Origin: Cryptosporangium arvum DSM 44712
GTDB taxonomy: Bacteria; Actinomycetota; Actinomycetes; Mycobacteriales; Cryptosporangiaceae
Reading direction: 5' to 3'
Assembly (NCBI RefSeq): GCF_000585375.1
Contig: NZ_KK073874.1
Span: forward strand, 4,867,251 to 4,931,250
Length of the DNA: 64,000 bases
Shown in pieces: positions 25,115 to 33,247 of this stretch. Each line of letters opens with the position of its first letter. Position 1 is the first letter of the stretch. Position numbers and translations under genes: made by a program. The notes under the pieces were generated by a model. The model did not search any database and was not told the origin of the DNA. It worked only from the letters and a program-made list of their open reading frames with translations.

Positions 25115-26092
25115 TTGAAGAAGCTGATCGCCGCGGCCGCGGCCGTCTTACTGCTCGCCGCCTGCGGCACCACCGAGGAGCCGGGCGACGACGCGAGCCC
25201 GGCCGCGGCCACGGAGGCCGGCCCGGTCCAGGTCACCGACGAGCGCGGCACCGTCAAGCTCGACGCCCCCGCGGCGAACGTCGTCTCGCTCGAGTGGGGC
25301 CTCACCGAGACGTTGCTGGCGCTGGGCGTGAAGCCGGTCGGCGCCGCCGACGTCAAGGGCTACAACCAGTGGGACACCAGCCTCCCGCTGGACGCGTCCA
25401 CGCCGGACGTCGGCACCCGGGGTGAACCCAGCCTGGACGCGATCGCCGCGCTCAAGCCCGACCTGGTCGTGACCGTCACCGACCTGCCGGCCACCGTGAT
25501 CGCCCAGATCGAGAAGACCTCGACGGTGCTCGCGCTGCGCGGCTCCGACGGTGCCGACCCGATCGGGTACCTGCGCCGCACGGTGAAGACCCTCGCGACG
25601 ATCACCGGCACCGACGACGTCGGCACGAAGCTGCTCGCGGACTACGACGCGAAGATCGCCGAGGGCAAGGCCGCGCTGGCGAAGGCCGGCAAGGCCGGTG
25701 CTCCGTTCACGATGGCCGACGGCTGGGTCGACTCCGGCACGGTCTCGATCCGCATGTACACGCCGGGCTCGTTCTTCGGCGCCATCGGCGAGGACCTCGG
25801 CCTGACCAACCAGTGGCCCTCCGGCGGCGACAAGGACTACGGCCTGGCCCAGACCGACCTCGAAGGCCTGACCAAGATCACCGACGCGAAGACCTCGTTC
25901 CTCTACGTGGCCAGCAACGACGAGGCGAGCAAGGCGTTCGTGCGGGGGCTGACCGGCAACGCCGTCTGGAAGAACCTCGCGTTCGTCAAGGCCGGCGACA
26001 ACGTCCACCGCATCCCCGACGGCATCTGGATGTTCGGCAGCACGCCGTCGGCCGCGAAGTACGTCGACGCGGTCGTCGCCGCGCTCACGTGA
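25115..26092 (+). CDS. Ferric-siderophore binding lipoprotein (system 2)
   Basis: A 325-residue binding protein. TTG 25115 is chosen because AAGGA (25103-25107) lies 7 bases before it and the protein then begins with a textbook lipoprotein signal, MKKLIAAAAAVLLLAAC (C17). A GTG at 25091 would overlap the ATPase gene and add a poor N-terminus. The mature protein has the FecB-type motifs VVSLEWGLTETLLALGVKPVG (recognised by its E-W-G-L-T-E-T core) and KPDLVVTVTD. It has the class III fold with two lobes joined by a long helix. The stop overlaps the permease start (GTGA). Confidence 0.94.
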   Translation: MKKLIAAAAAVLLLAACGTTEEPGDDASPAAATEAGPVQVTDERGTVKLDAPAANVVSLEWGLTETLLALGVKPVGAADVKGYNQWDTSLPLDASTPDVGTRGEPSLDAIAALKPDLVVTVTDLPATVIAQIEKTSTVLALRGSDGADPIGYLRRTVKTLATITGTDDVGTKLLADYDAKIAEGKAALAKAGKAGAPFTMADGWVDSGTVSIRMYTPGSFFGAIGEDLGLTNQWPSGGDKDYGLAQTDLEGLTKITDAKTSFLYVASNDEASKAFVRGLTGNAVWKNLAFVKAGDNVHRIPDGIWMFGSTPSAAKYVDAVVAALT

Positions 26093-28188
26093 CCACGACG
26101 CTCGACGCACCGGTAGCCCCCGGCACCACCGCCGGGGGCAAGCCGGTCCGCATCACCGTCGCGTTCGCCCTCGGGCTGCTGTTGCTGGCCGGGCTCTCGC
26201 TCTGGCACCTGACGCAGGGCACCGCGCGGCTGGGGCCCGGTGAGCTGCTCGCGGCGCTGGCGCCGGGGAACTCCGGCAGCGACGACCGCGCCGAGGCCGT
26301 CGCCGTGCTGATCGCCAGCCGGGCGCCGCGGCTGGCCGCCGCCCTCCTGGTCGGCCTCGCGGTCGGGGTCGCCGGCGCGGCGCTGCAGTCGGTGGCCCGC
26401 AACCCGCTGACCTCCCCCGACACACTCGCGGTGAACGCCGGCGCGTACGTCTCGGTGGTGGCGGTCGCGGCGGCCGGCGTCGCGCTGCCGTTCGGTCTGC
26501 GCGGGGTGATCGCGTTCGTCGGCGGCCTCGCCGCGTCCGCGCTCGTGCTGCTGGTCGCGCGCGGCGGCGCGGCCGGGCCGACCCGGCTGATCCTCGCCGG
26601 GTCGGCGATCGCGCTGGCGCTCAACTCGCTGACGATCGTCCTGCTCATGCTCTTCCAGCAGAACACCGTCGGCCTGTTCGCCTGGGGCAGCGGCACCACC
26701 GTGCAGTCCGGTGCCCGCCAGGTGACGATGGCGGCGCCGGTCGTTGTGCTCGGCGTGCTCGCCGTGCTGCTGCTCGCGCACCGGCTCGACGTCCTCGGGC
26801 TGGGCGACGACTCGGCCCGCGTGCTCGGGGTCGGGGTCCGGCGCACCCGCGTGCTCGCGGTCGTCCTCGCGGTGCTGCTCGCCGCGACCGCGGTGACCGT
26901 GGCCGGGCCGATCGGGTTCGTCGGGCTCTGCGCGCCGGTGATCGCCCGGCTGGTCGCCCGGCGCGTGCCCGGTCTCGGCAACCACCTCGTCCTGCTGCCG
27001 TTCGCCGGGCTGGTCGGCGCGGTCGTCGTCGTGCTGGCCGACGTGCTCCTGCGGTTGTTCGTGCCGTCGGACAAGGTCATCTCGGTCCCGACCGGCGTGC
27101 TGACGACGATCGCGGGCGCGATCGTGCTGGTGCGGCTGGCCCGGCGGGTCCGGGACGGCGGTCCGGCCGCGGCCCCGGCGCGGGGCGCGTCCGGCACGGT
27201 CCGGTCCCGACGGTGGGTCGCCGTGGTCGGGGTCGTGCTGGCCGGCCTGACCGTCGGCGCGCTGATCGCCGCGCTGCTGCTCGGCGACCGGCTCGTGCTG
27301 CTCGGCGACGTGGTGAACTGGTGGCGCGGTGCGTCCGGCCGGGAGGTCACGTTCGTGCTCGACCAGCGGTGGCCGCGGGTGCTGGCCGGGCTGCTCGGCG
27401 GGGCGGCGCTGGCCCTGGCCGGTTCGATCGTGCAGGCCGTCTGCCGCAACCCGCTGGCCGAGCCGTCGCTGCTCGGCGTCACCCCCGGCGCGAGCCTCGG
27501 CGCGGTCGCGGTCGCGCTCCTGGTCCCCGGTATCGGCATCTGGCCGGTGATGGGCATCGCGACGCTCACCGCGCTGGCCACGTTCGCGCTCGTCTACCGG
27601 CTCGCGGCCGGGCGCGGGCTCTCGTCGGACCGGATCGTGCTCGTCGGTATCGGCACCAGTACCGGCGCCACCGCGCTCACCACACTCGTCATCGTCGTCG
27701 CCCAGCCGTGGAACACCAACCTGGCGCTGACCTGGCTGGCCGGCTCCACCTACGGGCGCAGCCTGACCCAGGTCGCGCCGGTCGCGCTGGCCCTGCTGAT
27801 CGCGCTGCCGGTGACGCTCGCCGGCGCGCGCACGCTCGACCTGGTCGCGCTGGACGAGGACGTACCGCGGGTGCTGGGGGTGCCGCTCAACCGGGCGCGG
27901 CTCGCGTTCCTCACGCTCGCGGCCGTGCTGACCGCGGCGGCCGCCTGCGCGGTCGGGGCACTGGCGTTCGTCGGGCTGGTCGCACCGCACGCGGCCCGGG
28001 CGCTGGTGGGGGCGCGGCACCGCCGGTCGGTGCCGGTCGCGGTGGCGCTGGGCGCGGTGCTGGTGAGCGTGGCCGACACGCTCGGGCGCACCGTCATCGC
28101 CCCGTCCCAGCTCGCGGCCGGTCTGATGACGGCGATGATCGGTGCGCCCTACTTCATCTGGCTGCTGTGGAAGGCCCGGCTCAGGTAG
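26089..28188 (+). CDS. Fused double FecCD siderophore permease (FhuB-like)
   Basis: A 699-residue protein made of two complete FecCD permeases joined at about residue 350-370. Each half has ten predicted helices and both signature motifs: QSVARNPLTSPDTLA and GPIGFVGLCAPVIARL in the first, QAVCRNPLAEPSLLG and GALAFVGLVAPHAARAL in the second. A single chain therefore makes the whole pore, as in FhuB. It completes importer system 2. GTG 26089 overlaps the previous stop. Its 3' end overlaps the convergent dioxygenase gene by 8 bases. Confidence 0.94.
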   Translation: MTTTLDAPVAPGTTAGGKPVRITVAFALGLLLLAGLSLWHLTQGTARLGPGELLAALAPGNSGSDDRAEAVAVLIASRAPRLAAALLVGLAVGVAGAALQSVARNPLTSPDTLAVNAGAYVSVVAVAAAGVALPFGLRGVIAFVGGLAASALVLLVARGGAAGPTRLILAGSAIALALNSLTIVLLMLFQQNTVGLFAWGSGTTVQSGARQVTMAAPVVVLGVLAVLLLAHRLDVLGLGDDSARVLGVGVRRTRVLAVVLAVLLAATAVTVAGPIGFVGLCAPVIARLVARRVPGLGNHLVLLPFAGLVGAVVVVLADVLLRLFVPSDKVISVPTGVLTTIAGAIVLVRLARRVRDGGPAAAPARGASGTVRSRRWVAVVGVVLAGLTVGALIAALLLGDRLVLLGDVVNWWRGASGREVTFVLDQRWPRVLAGLLGGAALALAGSIVQAVCRNPLAEPSLLGVTPGASLGAVAVALLVPGIGIWPVMGIATLTALATFALVYRLAAGRGLSSDRIVLVGIGTSTGATALTTLVIVVAQPWNTNLALTWLAGSTYGRSLTQVAPVALALLIALPVTLAGARTLDLVALDEDVPRVLGVPLNRARLAFLTLAAVLTAAAACAVGALAFVGLVAPHAARALVGARHRRSVPVAVALGAVLVSVADTLGRTVIAPSQLAAGLMTAMIGAPYFIWLLWKARLR

Positions 28189-28540
28189 CGATGTCCGGAT
28201 AGGGCAACGAGAGGTGCGACATCTGCGCCGCGTACTGCTTCACGTAGCCCAGCGGCTCGTGGTCGTGTTCGAACATCGCGATGAACAGCGTCAGCGTGAG
28301 GAAGGGGTGTGCGCCCATCTCGAACAGCTTCACGTGATCCTGGGCGGTCAGCGCCTCGCGCTCCTCGTCGGTGAACGCCAGCCAGGTCGACCGCTCCTGG
28401 GTGGTGACGTTCAGGATCTCGTTGGCCTTCTCGGCCTCCCACCACGCCACGGTGCCTGCCGGGTCGGTCTTGTACCGCTCCACCAGGTCCGGGTCCCGGT
28501 CCACCGTGTACAGGAACTTGTTCACCAGGTACTTGCTCAC
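28181..28540 (-). CDS. Extradiol dioxygenase small subunit (LigA-type)
   Basis: A 119-residue protein of the LigAB extradiol dioxygenase alpha-subunit family: YLVNKFLYTVDRDP, TDPAGTVAWWEAEK, LTDEERAAL-like LAFTDEEREALTAQD and FEMGAHPFLTLTLF. In protocatechuate 4,5-dioxygenase the small subunit caps the active site of LigB. GTG 28540 overlaps the ligB stop (GTGA). It is the last gene of a four-gene operon. Confidence 0.9.
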   Translation of the reverse strand: MSKYLVNKFLYTVDRDPDLVERYKTDPAGTVAWWEAEKANEILNVTTQERSTWLAFTDEEREALTAQDHVKLFEMGAHPFLTLTLFIAMFEHDHEPLGYVKQYAAQMSHLSLPYPDIAT

Positions 28541-29400
28541 TTCGGCGCACCTCCGGGGTACCAGGTGAAGTAGGCCTCCATCGTGTGGAACAGGTCGACG
28601 GTCTCGGTGTAGTCGGCCTTCGCGCCCTCGCCGGCGACGCCCATCATCAGCATGAAGTCCATGAACCCGTGGGTGGCGTTGCCCGGCCGGTGCAGGCTCT
28701 CGAGCGTCACCTCGGCCAGGCAGCCCTCGATGTCGCCGGAGGCGATCCACTCGACGGCCTTGCGGTCGAACTCCGGGTCGGGGCCGGTCGGCCCGAACTG
28801 GCGCGGCCCGCCGAGCTCCAGCGACAGGTGACCGGTGCCGATCACCGCCACCCGCTGGTCACCGGGCATCGACTCGACCAGCTCCCGGATCGTCCGTCCG
28901 AGCTGGACGAACCGCTTCGGCTGCGGCAGCGGCGGCGCGAAGATGTTCGTGTAGATCGGCACGATCGGCAGGTCGGCCTCGGGGCGCAGCGTGATGATCG
29001 GGCACGTGACGCTGTGGTCGATGCGCAGCTCGTTGCTGAACGCCAGGTCGAAGCCCGCGTCCAGGCCCTGGCGCAGGATGTGCTCGGAGAAGGCCTCGTC
29101 ACCGGCCAGGCGCATCCGGGGCAGCCCGAACTCGCGTTCCTCGTTGTACCAGTTGGCGTCGTAGGCCGGTGCCTTGCCGACGAGGAACTGCGGCATGTTG
29201 TCCAGCCAGAGCTGGTGGAAGTGGTCCGAACCCACCATGACCAGGACGTCGGGACGCGCCTTGGTGAGCGTCTCCCGGAAGTTCTGGATCTTCGCGATCC
29301 ACTCGGCCGCGAACGGCGGACGTTCCTCCTCCGGCAACGTGCTGGTCTTGTAATAGAACGGGTGGTGGGTGGACGCGATGACCGCGACCAGTTCAGCCAT
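28537..29400 (-). CDS. Class III extradiol ring-cleavage dioxygenase, catalytic subunit (LigB-type)
   Basis: A 287-residue Fe(II)-dependent LigB-superfamily enzyme. H12 (STHHPF) and H60 (GSDHFHQ) are the likely iron ligands, with a conserved Glu near the C-terminal third, and a late His (GTGHLSLELGG) corresponds to the catalytic His. It opens dihydroxy-aromatic rings such as protocatechuate or gallate at the meta position. None of the usual lig downstream enzymes (LigC, LigI, LigJ, LigK) is in the window, so the substrate is unclear. ATG 29400 overlaps the end of the upstream gene by 8 bases. Confidence 0.92.
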   Translation of the reverse strand: MAELVAVIASTHHPFYYKTSTLPEEERPPFAAEWIAKIQNFRETLTKARPDVLVMVGSDHFHQLWLDNMPQFLVGKAPAYDANWYNEEREFGLPRMRLAGDEAFSEHILRQGLDAGFDLAFSNELRIDHSVTCPIITLRPEADLPIVPIYTNIFAPPLPQPKRFVQLGRTIRELVESMPGDQRVAVIGTGHLSLELGGPRQFGPTGPDPEFDRKAVEWIASGDIEGCLAEVTLESLHRPGNATHGFMDFMLMMGVAGEGAKADYTETVDLFHTMEAYFTWYPGGAPK

Positions 29401-30199
29401 TCTGGCCTCCGTAAGGCTCCGGTGCTACCGAGCGATTGTTCAGGTCCACTGACAGGAAAATGTCGTTGGCGACGGGGTTCCTGATCTCTTCGGCGAGTTG
29501 CCCGATCAGGCCGGCGGTACGGGCCAGCAGGGCGAACCCTCGCAGCAGCTCGAGGGGCAGGCCGAGGTCGGCCAGCGCGGCTCCGCACACCCCCGCCCCG
29601 TTCAGCGGCAGCGTCTTGCCGAGGATCTCCGGGTGCACGCGGCCGATCGCGGCGAACAGGTTCAGGTGCGGCCCGAACAGGTCCTCCTCGCGGGCGATCG
29701 CGAACAGGCGCGGGGTACGCGGGTCGCCGTCCTTGTGCACGTGGTGTCCGAGGCCGGGGATGAACCGGCGGGCTTCTCGCTGCTCGGCCACGACCGTGCG
29801 GGCGAAGTCGTCCCAGCTCTCGTCGGGCTGCTTGCCGGCGAGGGCCTCGTGCAGGAACCGCCCGCAGTCCTCGGTGACGCCGAGGAACCGGGAACCACCG
29901 CCGAGCAGACCGGCCGCGAGGGCCCCCTGGATCGAGTCCGGCGCGCTCAGGTAGGTCAGGCGGGTGACGATCGCGGTCGGCGTGAACCCGTGGTCGGCCA
30001 GCGCGGCCAGCACGGCCTCGAAGACGCGGGCCTCGCCCTTCGTCGGGCGCCGCTGCGTGGCCAGCCAGAACGCCAGCTCACCGAAGCCCACCTCGCCCAT
30101 GACGTCGTCGGCGAGGCTGCGGCCCAGCAACGTGATCTCGTGCCGGCTGGAGGCGCCCAATGCCGTCGGGTAGCTCGGGGCGGTGGGGTACTCAGGCAC
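29393..30199 (-). CDS. Citryl-CoA lyase / citrate-synthase-like protein
   Basis: A 268-residue protein with the small citrate-synthase-like fold seen in proteins annotated as citryl-CoA lyase. Family features are GELAFWLATQRRP, GFTPTAIVTRLTYLSAPDS, the His-containing FIPGLGHHVHKDGDPR and the NGAGVCGAALADLGLP region. These residues correspond to the His/Asp catalytic region of citrate synthase. GTG 30199 with GGGAG 6 bases upstream is preferred over ATG 30241, which would overlap the previous gene by 50 bases. Beside a CoA-transferase and a ring-cleaving dioxygenase, it may cleave a CoA-activated tertiary hydroxy acid from ring-fission products; that is inference. Confidence 0.8.
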   Translation of the reverse strand: MPEYPTAPSYPTALGASSRHEITLLGRSLADDVMGEVGFGELAFWLATQRRPTKGEARVFEAVLAALADHGFTPTAIVTRLTYLSAPDSIQGALAAGLLGGGSRFLGVTEDCGRFLHEALAGKQPDESWDDFARTVVAEQREARRFIPGLGHHVHKDGDPRTPRLFAIAREEDLFGPHLNLFAAIGRVHPEILGKTLPLNGAGVCGAALADLGLPLELLRGFALLARTAGLIGQLAEEIRNPVANDIFLSVDLNNRSVAPEPYGGQNG

Positions 30200-31361
30200 G
30201 CGGAACTCCCAACCACTCGCGGATCTCGTCGCCGTGTTCATCCAACTCCGGTGGGGCCGACCGGTACGTCGGCGGGGTCGCCGAGAACCGGATCGGGTTA
30301 CGCACCGTCGGGACGTCCCCGATCTCTACGACGGGCTGCAAGCCCAATCGTTCAGCCAGCTCGACACCTCCTTGCACGGAGTTGATCGGGCCGCACGGCA
30401 GACCGGCCTCGGTGAGGACGCCGAACCAGTCCTGCGCGCTCCTGGCCGAGAGCGCCTCGAGCAGCAGCGGGCGCAGGAGCTCGCGGTTGTCGTTGCGGCG
30501 GCCGACCGTGTCGAACCGCGGGTCGTCGGCCCACTCCGGGTGGCCGAGCACCTCGGCGAGCCTGCGGAACTGGCCGTTGTTGCCGGCCACCACGATCAGA
30601 TCGCCGTCGCCGGTACGCAGCGGCTCGTACGGGAAGAGGCTCAGGTGCGCGTTGCCCATCCGGGTGGGCACCACTCCCCCGGCGACGTAGGCCGAGGTCT
30701 GGTTCACCAGGCTGCTCAGCGCCGTCGAGAGGAGGTTGGTCTCGATGTGCTGGCCCTCGCCGGTCTCGTCGCGGTGGTGCAGCGCGGCCAGGATGCCGAT
30801 GACCGAGTGCATGCCGGTCATCACGTCGAACACCGAGATACCGGCCCGGAACGGTGTGCCGTCCGGGTCGCCGGTGAGGCTCATCAGGCCCGACATGCCC
30901 TGGACGAGCAGGTCGTAGCCGGGCAGCTTCGCGCCGCCGGCGCTGCCGAAACCGCTGATCGAGCAGTAGATCGTGCGCTCGTTGCGTGCTCGCACCGCGT
31001 CGTAGTCCAGGCCGAAGCGCCGCAGCCCGCCGGGCTTGAAGTTCTGGATGAAGACGTCGGCCTTCCCGGAGAGCGCGTGCGCGACCTCGAGGTCGGCCGG
31101 GTCCTTCAGGTCCAGCGCGATCGACCGCTTGTTGCGGTTGACCGACAGGTAGTACGTGCCGACGCCGTCCCGGGTGGGCGGTACCCAGCCGCGGGTGTCG
31201 TCCCCGGCCGGGCCCTCCACCTTGACGACGTCGGCGCCCAGGTCGGCGAGCAGCATCGTCGCGTACGGCCCGGCCAGGACCCGCGAGAAGTCCGCGACGA
31301 GCACTCCCGACAGCGGCCCCGCACTCTTGTCCTCGGTCACCGGCATACCCCCAACCACCAT
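30192..31361 (-). CDS. Class III (CaiB/BaiF-type) CoA-transferase
   Basis: A 389-residue family III CoA-transferase, which moves CoA between acids through aspartyl-CoA. Motifs: LVADFSRVLAGPYATMLLADLGADVVKVE (recognised by its D-F-S-R-V-L-A-G-P core at about residues 24-32), NKRSIALDLK, and PGYDLLVQGMSG, where D150 is the likely catalytic Asp. ATG 31361 directly abuts a 16-bp operator palindrome; ATG 31346 is an alternative. It heads the ring-cleavage operon and probably activates a carboxylic-acid intermediate for the adjacent lyase. Confidence 0.93.
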   Translation of the reverse strand: MVVGGMPVTEDKSAGPLSGVLVADFSRVLAGPYATMLLADLGADVVKVEGPAGDDTRGWVPPTRDGVGTYYLSVNRNKRSIALDLKDPADLEVAHALSGKADVFIQNFKPGGLRRFGLDYDAVRARNERTIYCSISGFGSAGGAKLPGYDLLVQGMSGLMSLTGDPDGTPFRAGISVFDVMTGMHSVIGILAALHHRDETGEGQHIETNLLSTALSSLVNQTSAYVAGGVVPTRMGNAHLSLFPYEPLRTGDGDLIVVAGNNGQFRRLAEVLGHPEWADDPRFDTVGRRNDNRELLRPLLLEALSARSAQDWFGVLTEAGLPCGPINSVQGGVELAERLGLQPVVEIGDVPTVRNPIRFSATPPTYRSAPPELDEHGDEIREWLGVPRA

Positions 31362-31377
31362 GCGGACACTTGTCCGC
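31362..31377. promoter_or_regulatory. IclR operator at the catabolic operon start
   Basis: GCGGACACTTGTCCGC is a perfect 7-2-7 palindrome directly before the CoA-transferase ATG. It shares the outer halves GCGGAC/GTCCGC with the site upstream of the iclR gene (32251-32266), which makes both strong candidates for binding by that regulator. Confidence 0.75.
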
Positions 31378-31416
31378 CAGCGTCCCGCCCCCTCGGCGCA
31401 GTGTCAAGAAGGCCCG

Positions 31417-32238
31417 CTACGCGGACTGGGTGCGCCGCTCGATCTCCGAGTGCGGACGCGACTGCCAGAGCGCCCACTCGGCGCTGACGTCACCCGCGGT
31501 GCGCAGGAGGCGGGGCAGGTGGGCGTCGAGGAGGGTCTGGAGCGACGTCTCGGCCGCGTGCACGGTGACGTTCATCGCCGCCCGCACCCGCCCCGAGCCG
31601 TCACGCACCGGCGCGGCGACCGACCGCACCCCCGGGGCGAGCTCCTCGTCGGCCAGCGCCCAGCCCCGGGCCCGCACCTCGGTGAGCTCGGCCGTGAACT
31701 CCGCCGCCGTGCGGCCGATGTACGGCGGGAGCCCGGCGCGGCTCGGTTCGGCCAGCACCCGATCCACCTCGGCCGGCGCGAGCCCGGCCAGCAGCACCTT
31801 GCCCTGCGAGGTCTGCGCGGCCGGGAACCGGGTGCCGATGTCCACCCGCAGCGTGATGATCTTCGGCACCGAGACCCGGGCCACGTAGACGATGTCGGAA
31901 CCGTCGAGCTGGGCCATCGACGAGGACTCGCCGGTGGCCGCGACCAGACGCTCGAGGTGCGGCCGGGCGATCTCCCACAGCCCCTGCGAGCTGACGTAGG
32001 CCATACCGAGCGCGAGCACCTTCGGGGTGAGCGCGAACCCGCCGCCCTCGGCGGTGCGCACGTACCCCATCTCCTCGAGCGTCAGCAGCAGCCGCCGGGC
32101 CGTCGGGCGGGCCAGGTCGGTGGCCGCGGCGACCTCACTCAGCGTCATCACCGGCCGGCGCGCGTCGAAGCACGCCAGCACGTCCAAGCCCCGGGCCAGG
32201 GCCTCGACGAAGTCCGGCCCGGTTCCACGATTCGCCAT
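31417..32238 (-). CDS. IclR-family regulator of the ring-cleavage operon
   Basis: A 273-residue regulator of the PcaR/PobR-like branch. The N-terminal winged helix (about 10-70) includes TLSEVAAATDLARPTARRLLLTLEEMGYV, seen by its L-S-E-V-A-A-A-T-D-L core. The C-terminal GAF-like effector domain (about 85-255) has SSSMAQLDGSDIVYVARV and GTRFPAAQTSQGKVLLAG. IclR proteins of this type bind aromatic acids. It lies upstream on the same strand, 55 bases before the CoA-transferase gene. TAGTCT at 32245-32250 sits at -12 to -7 from its ATG, so it is probably leaderless, and an operator palindrome just upstream suggests autoregulation. Confidence 0.93.
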   Translation of the reverse strand: MANRGTGPDFVEALARGLDVLACFDARRPVMTLSEVAAATDLARPTARRLLLTLEEMGYVRTAEGGGFALTPKVLALGMAYVSSQGLWEIARPHLERLVAATGESSSMAQLDGSDIVYVARVSVPKIITLRVDIGTRFPAAQTSQGKVLLAGLAPAEVDRVLAEPSRAGLPPYIGRTAAEFTAELTEVRARGWALADEELAPGVRSVAAPVRDGSGRVRAAMNVTVHAAETSLQTLLDAHLPRLLRTAGDVSAEWALWQSRPHSEIERRTQSA

Positions 32239-32250
32239 CGCCCCAGACTA

Positions 32251-32266
32251 GCGGACGAACGTCCGC
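32251..32266. promoter_or_regulatory. IclR autoregulatory operator
   Basis: GCGGACGAACGTCCGC is a perfect 7-2-7 palindrome directly upstream of the iclR -10 element TAGTCT. It matches the site at 31362-31377 in 13 of 16 bases, with identical outer halves. Confidence 0.75.
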
Positions 32267-32267
32267 A

Positions 32268-33107
32268 TCATGGACGACTTCCGGCGCCGACGGCTGACAG
32301 CAGCTGCATCTTGTCGTAGCTCTCGCTGCCCGGTATCGCGGTGTAGACGAGCAGGTAGTGCGACTGGCCCGGGTCGACGAGCGTCTGGCAGGCCAGGTCC
32401 AGCGCCCCGAGTTCCGGGTGGACGAACCGCTTGGTGTCGCCCGGGTACACGCCGACCTCGTGGCGCTCCCAGAGCTCGCGGAACTCCGCACTCTCGGCGA
32501 GCAGGAGCTCCACGTAGCCGGCCGCCCGGGAGCCGGGGCCGCGCAGGGTGGCGCGCTCGCGCAGCCCGGAGACCCACATGCGGGAGAGGAACGGGTGGTC
32601 CTCGGCGGCGTAGAGCGCCCGCGAGGCGGGCTGGGCGAACCAGCGGTAGCCGATGCTGCGCGCCGGGCCGGTGAACTCGGTCGTCACCCCGGTGAGCGCG
32701 ACGCCGAGCGACGTCTGGCGCAGCGTCTCGCCGAGTTCGGTGACGATCTCCGCGGGAGTGTCGCCGAGCCGGTCGAACACGCGCAGCAGGCCGGGGCTGA
32801 TGTGGTCACCGGACGGGCCGCGGGCCGGCGGGGTGTGCCCGGCCAGCCGGAACAGGTGGTCGCGCTCCTCCAGCGAGAGGTGCAGGCCCTGCGCGATCGA
32901 GGCGATCATCTGTTCGGACGGCTGCGGCCCGCGCTCGCGTTCGAGCCGGGCGTAGTAGTCGGCCGACATGTGGCAGAGCGCGGCGGCCTCCTCGCGACGC
33001 AGCCCGCTGGTGCGCCGGCGCTGCCCGCGCGGCAGGCCGACGTCCTCGGGCTGCAACGCTTCACGACGGCGCCGCAGGAACTCGGCCAGTCCGGTTCGAT
33101 CGATCAC
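32268..33107 (-). CDS. XRE-family regulator with MmyB-like ligand domain
   Basis: A 279-residue helix-turn-helix regulator. Residues 1-80 form the Cro/CI-type domain: LAEFLRRRREAL, RRTSGLRREEAAALCHMSADYYARLE (core RREEVA-like). The C-terminal MmyB-like domain (about 95-275) contains ARSIGYRWFAQPASRALY and HPELGALDLACQTLVDP. This architecture is common in actinobacteria and often controls a neighbouring short-chain dehydrogenase, but none is adjacent here. GTG 33107 lacks a Shine-Dalgarno; TAGAAA at -12 to -7 is a possible leaderless promoter. Confidence 0.9.
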   Translation of the reverse strand: MIDRTGLAEFLRRRREALQPEDVGLPRGQRRRTSGLRREEAAALCHMSADYYARLERERGPQPSEQMIASIAQGLHLSLEERDHLFRLAGHTPPARGPSGDHISPGLLRVFDRLGDTPAEIVTELGETLRQTSLGVALTGVTTEFTGPARSIGYRWFAQPASRALYAAEDHPFLSRMWVSGLRERATLRGPGSRAAGYVELLLAESAEFRELWERHEVGVYPGDTKRFVHPELGALDLACQTLVDPGQSHYLLVYTAIPGSESYDKMQLLSAVGAGSRP

Positions 33108-33247
33108 GTCTCGTTTCTACCGCCCGGCTCCGGCGCTATCCACGGCTCACCGATCCGAGGATGCGCACGCTGCTGGCCTCTACGCGACCACTCCCTCACA
33201 ATGAGTGTTCATCGACCACGGATCGGTGGGAGAGGCGGCCCGGCACG
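33108..33247. promoter_or_regulatory. Divergent promoter region of the DUF4062 operon, with long inverted repeat
   Basis: The 140-base gap carries a 10-bp inverted repeat, CACCGATCCG (33148-33157) and CGGATCGGTG (33219-33228), separated by 61 bases. The second arm lies 20 bases before the DUF4062 start. It could be two half-sites of a looping regulator. No obvious sigma-70 pair is seen for the operon; GGGAGAGG (33228-33235) may be the ribosome site. Confidence 0.35.

Noticed and set aside
33108-33247. IdeR, LacI or IclR site controlling the DUF4062 operon
   Set aside because: None of the motifs defined elsewhere in the window occurs here.
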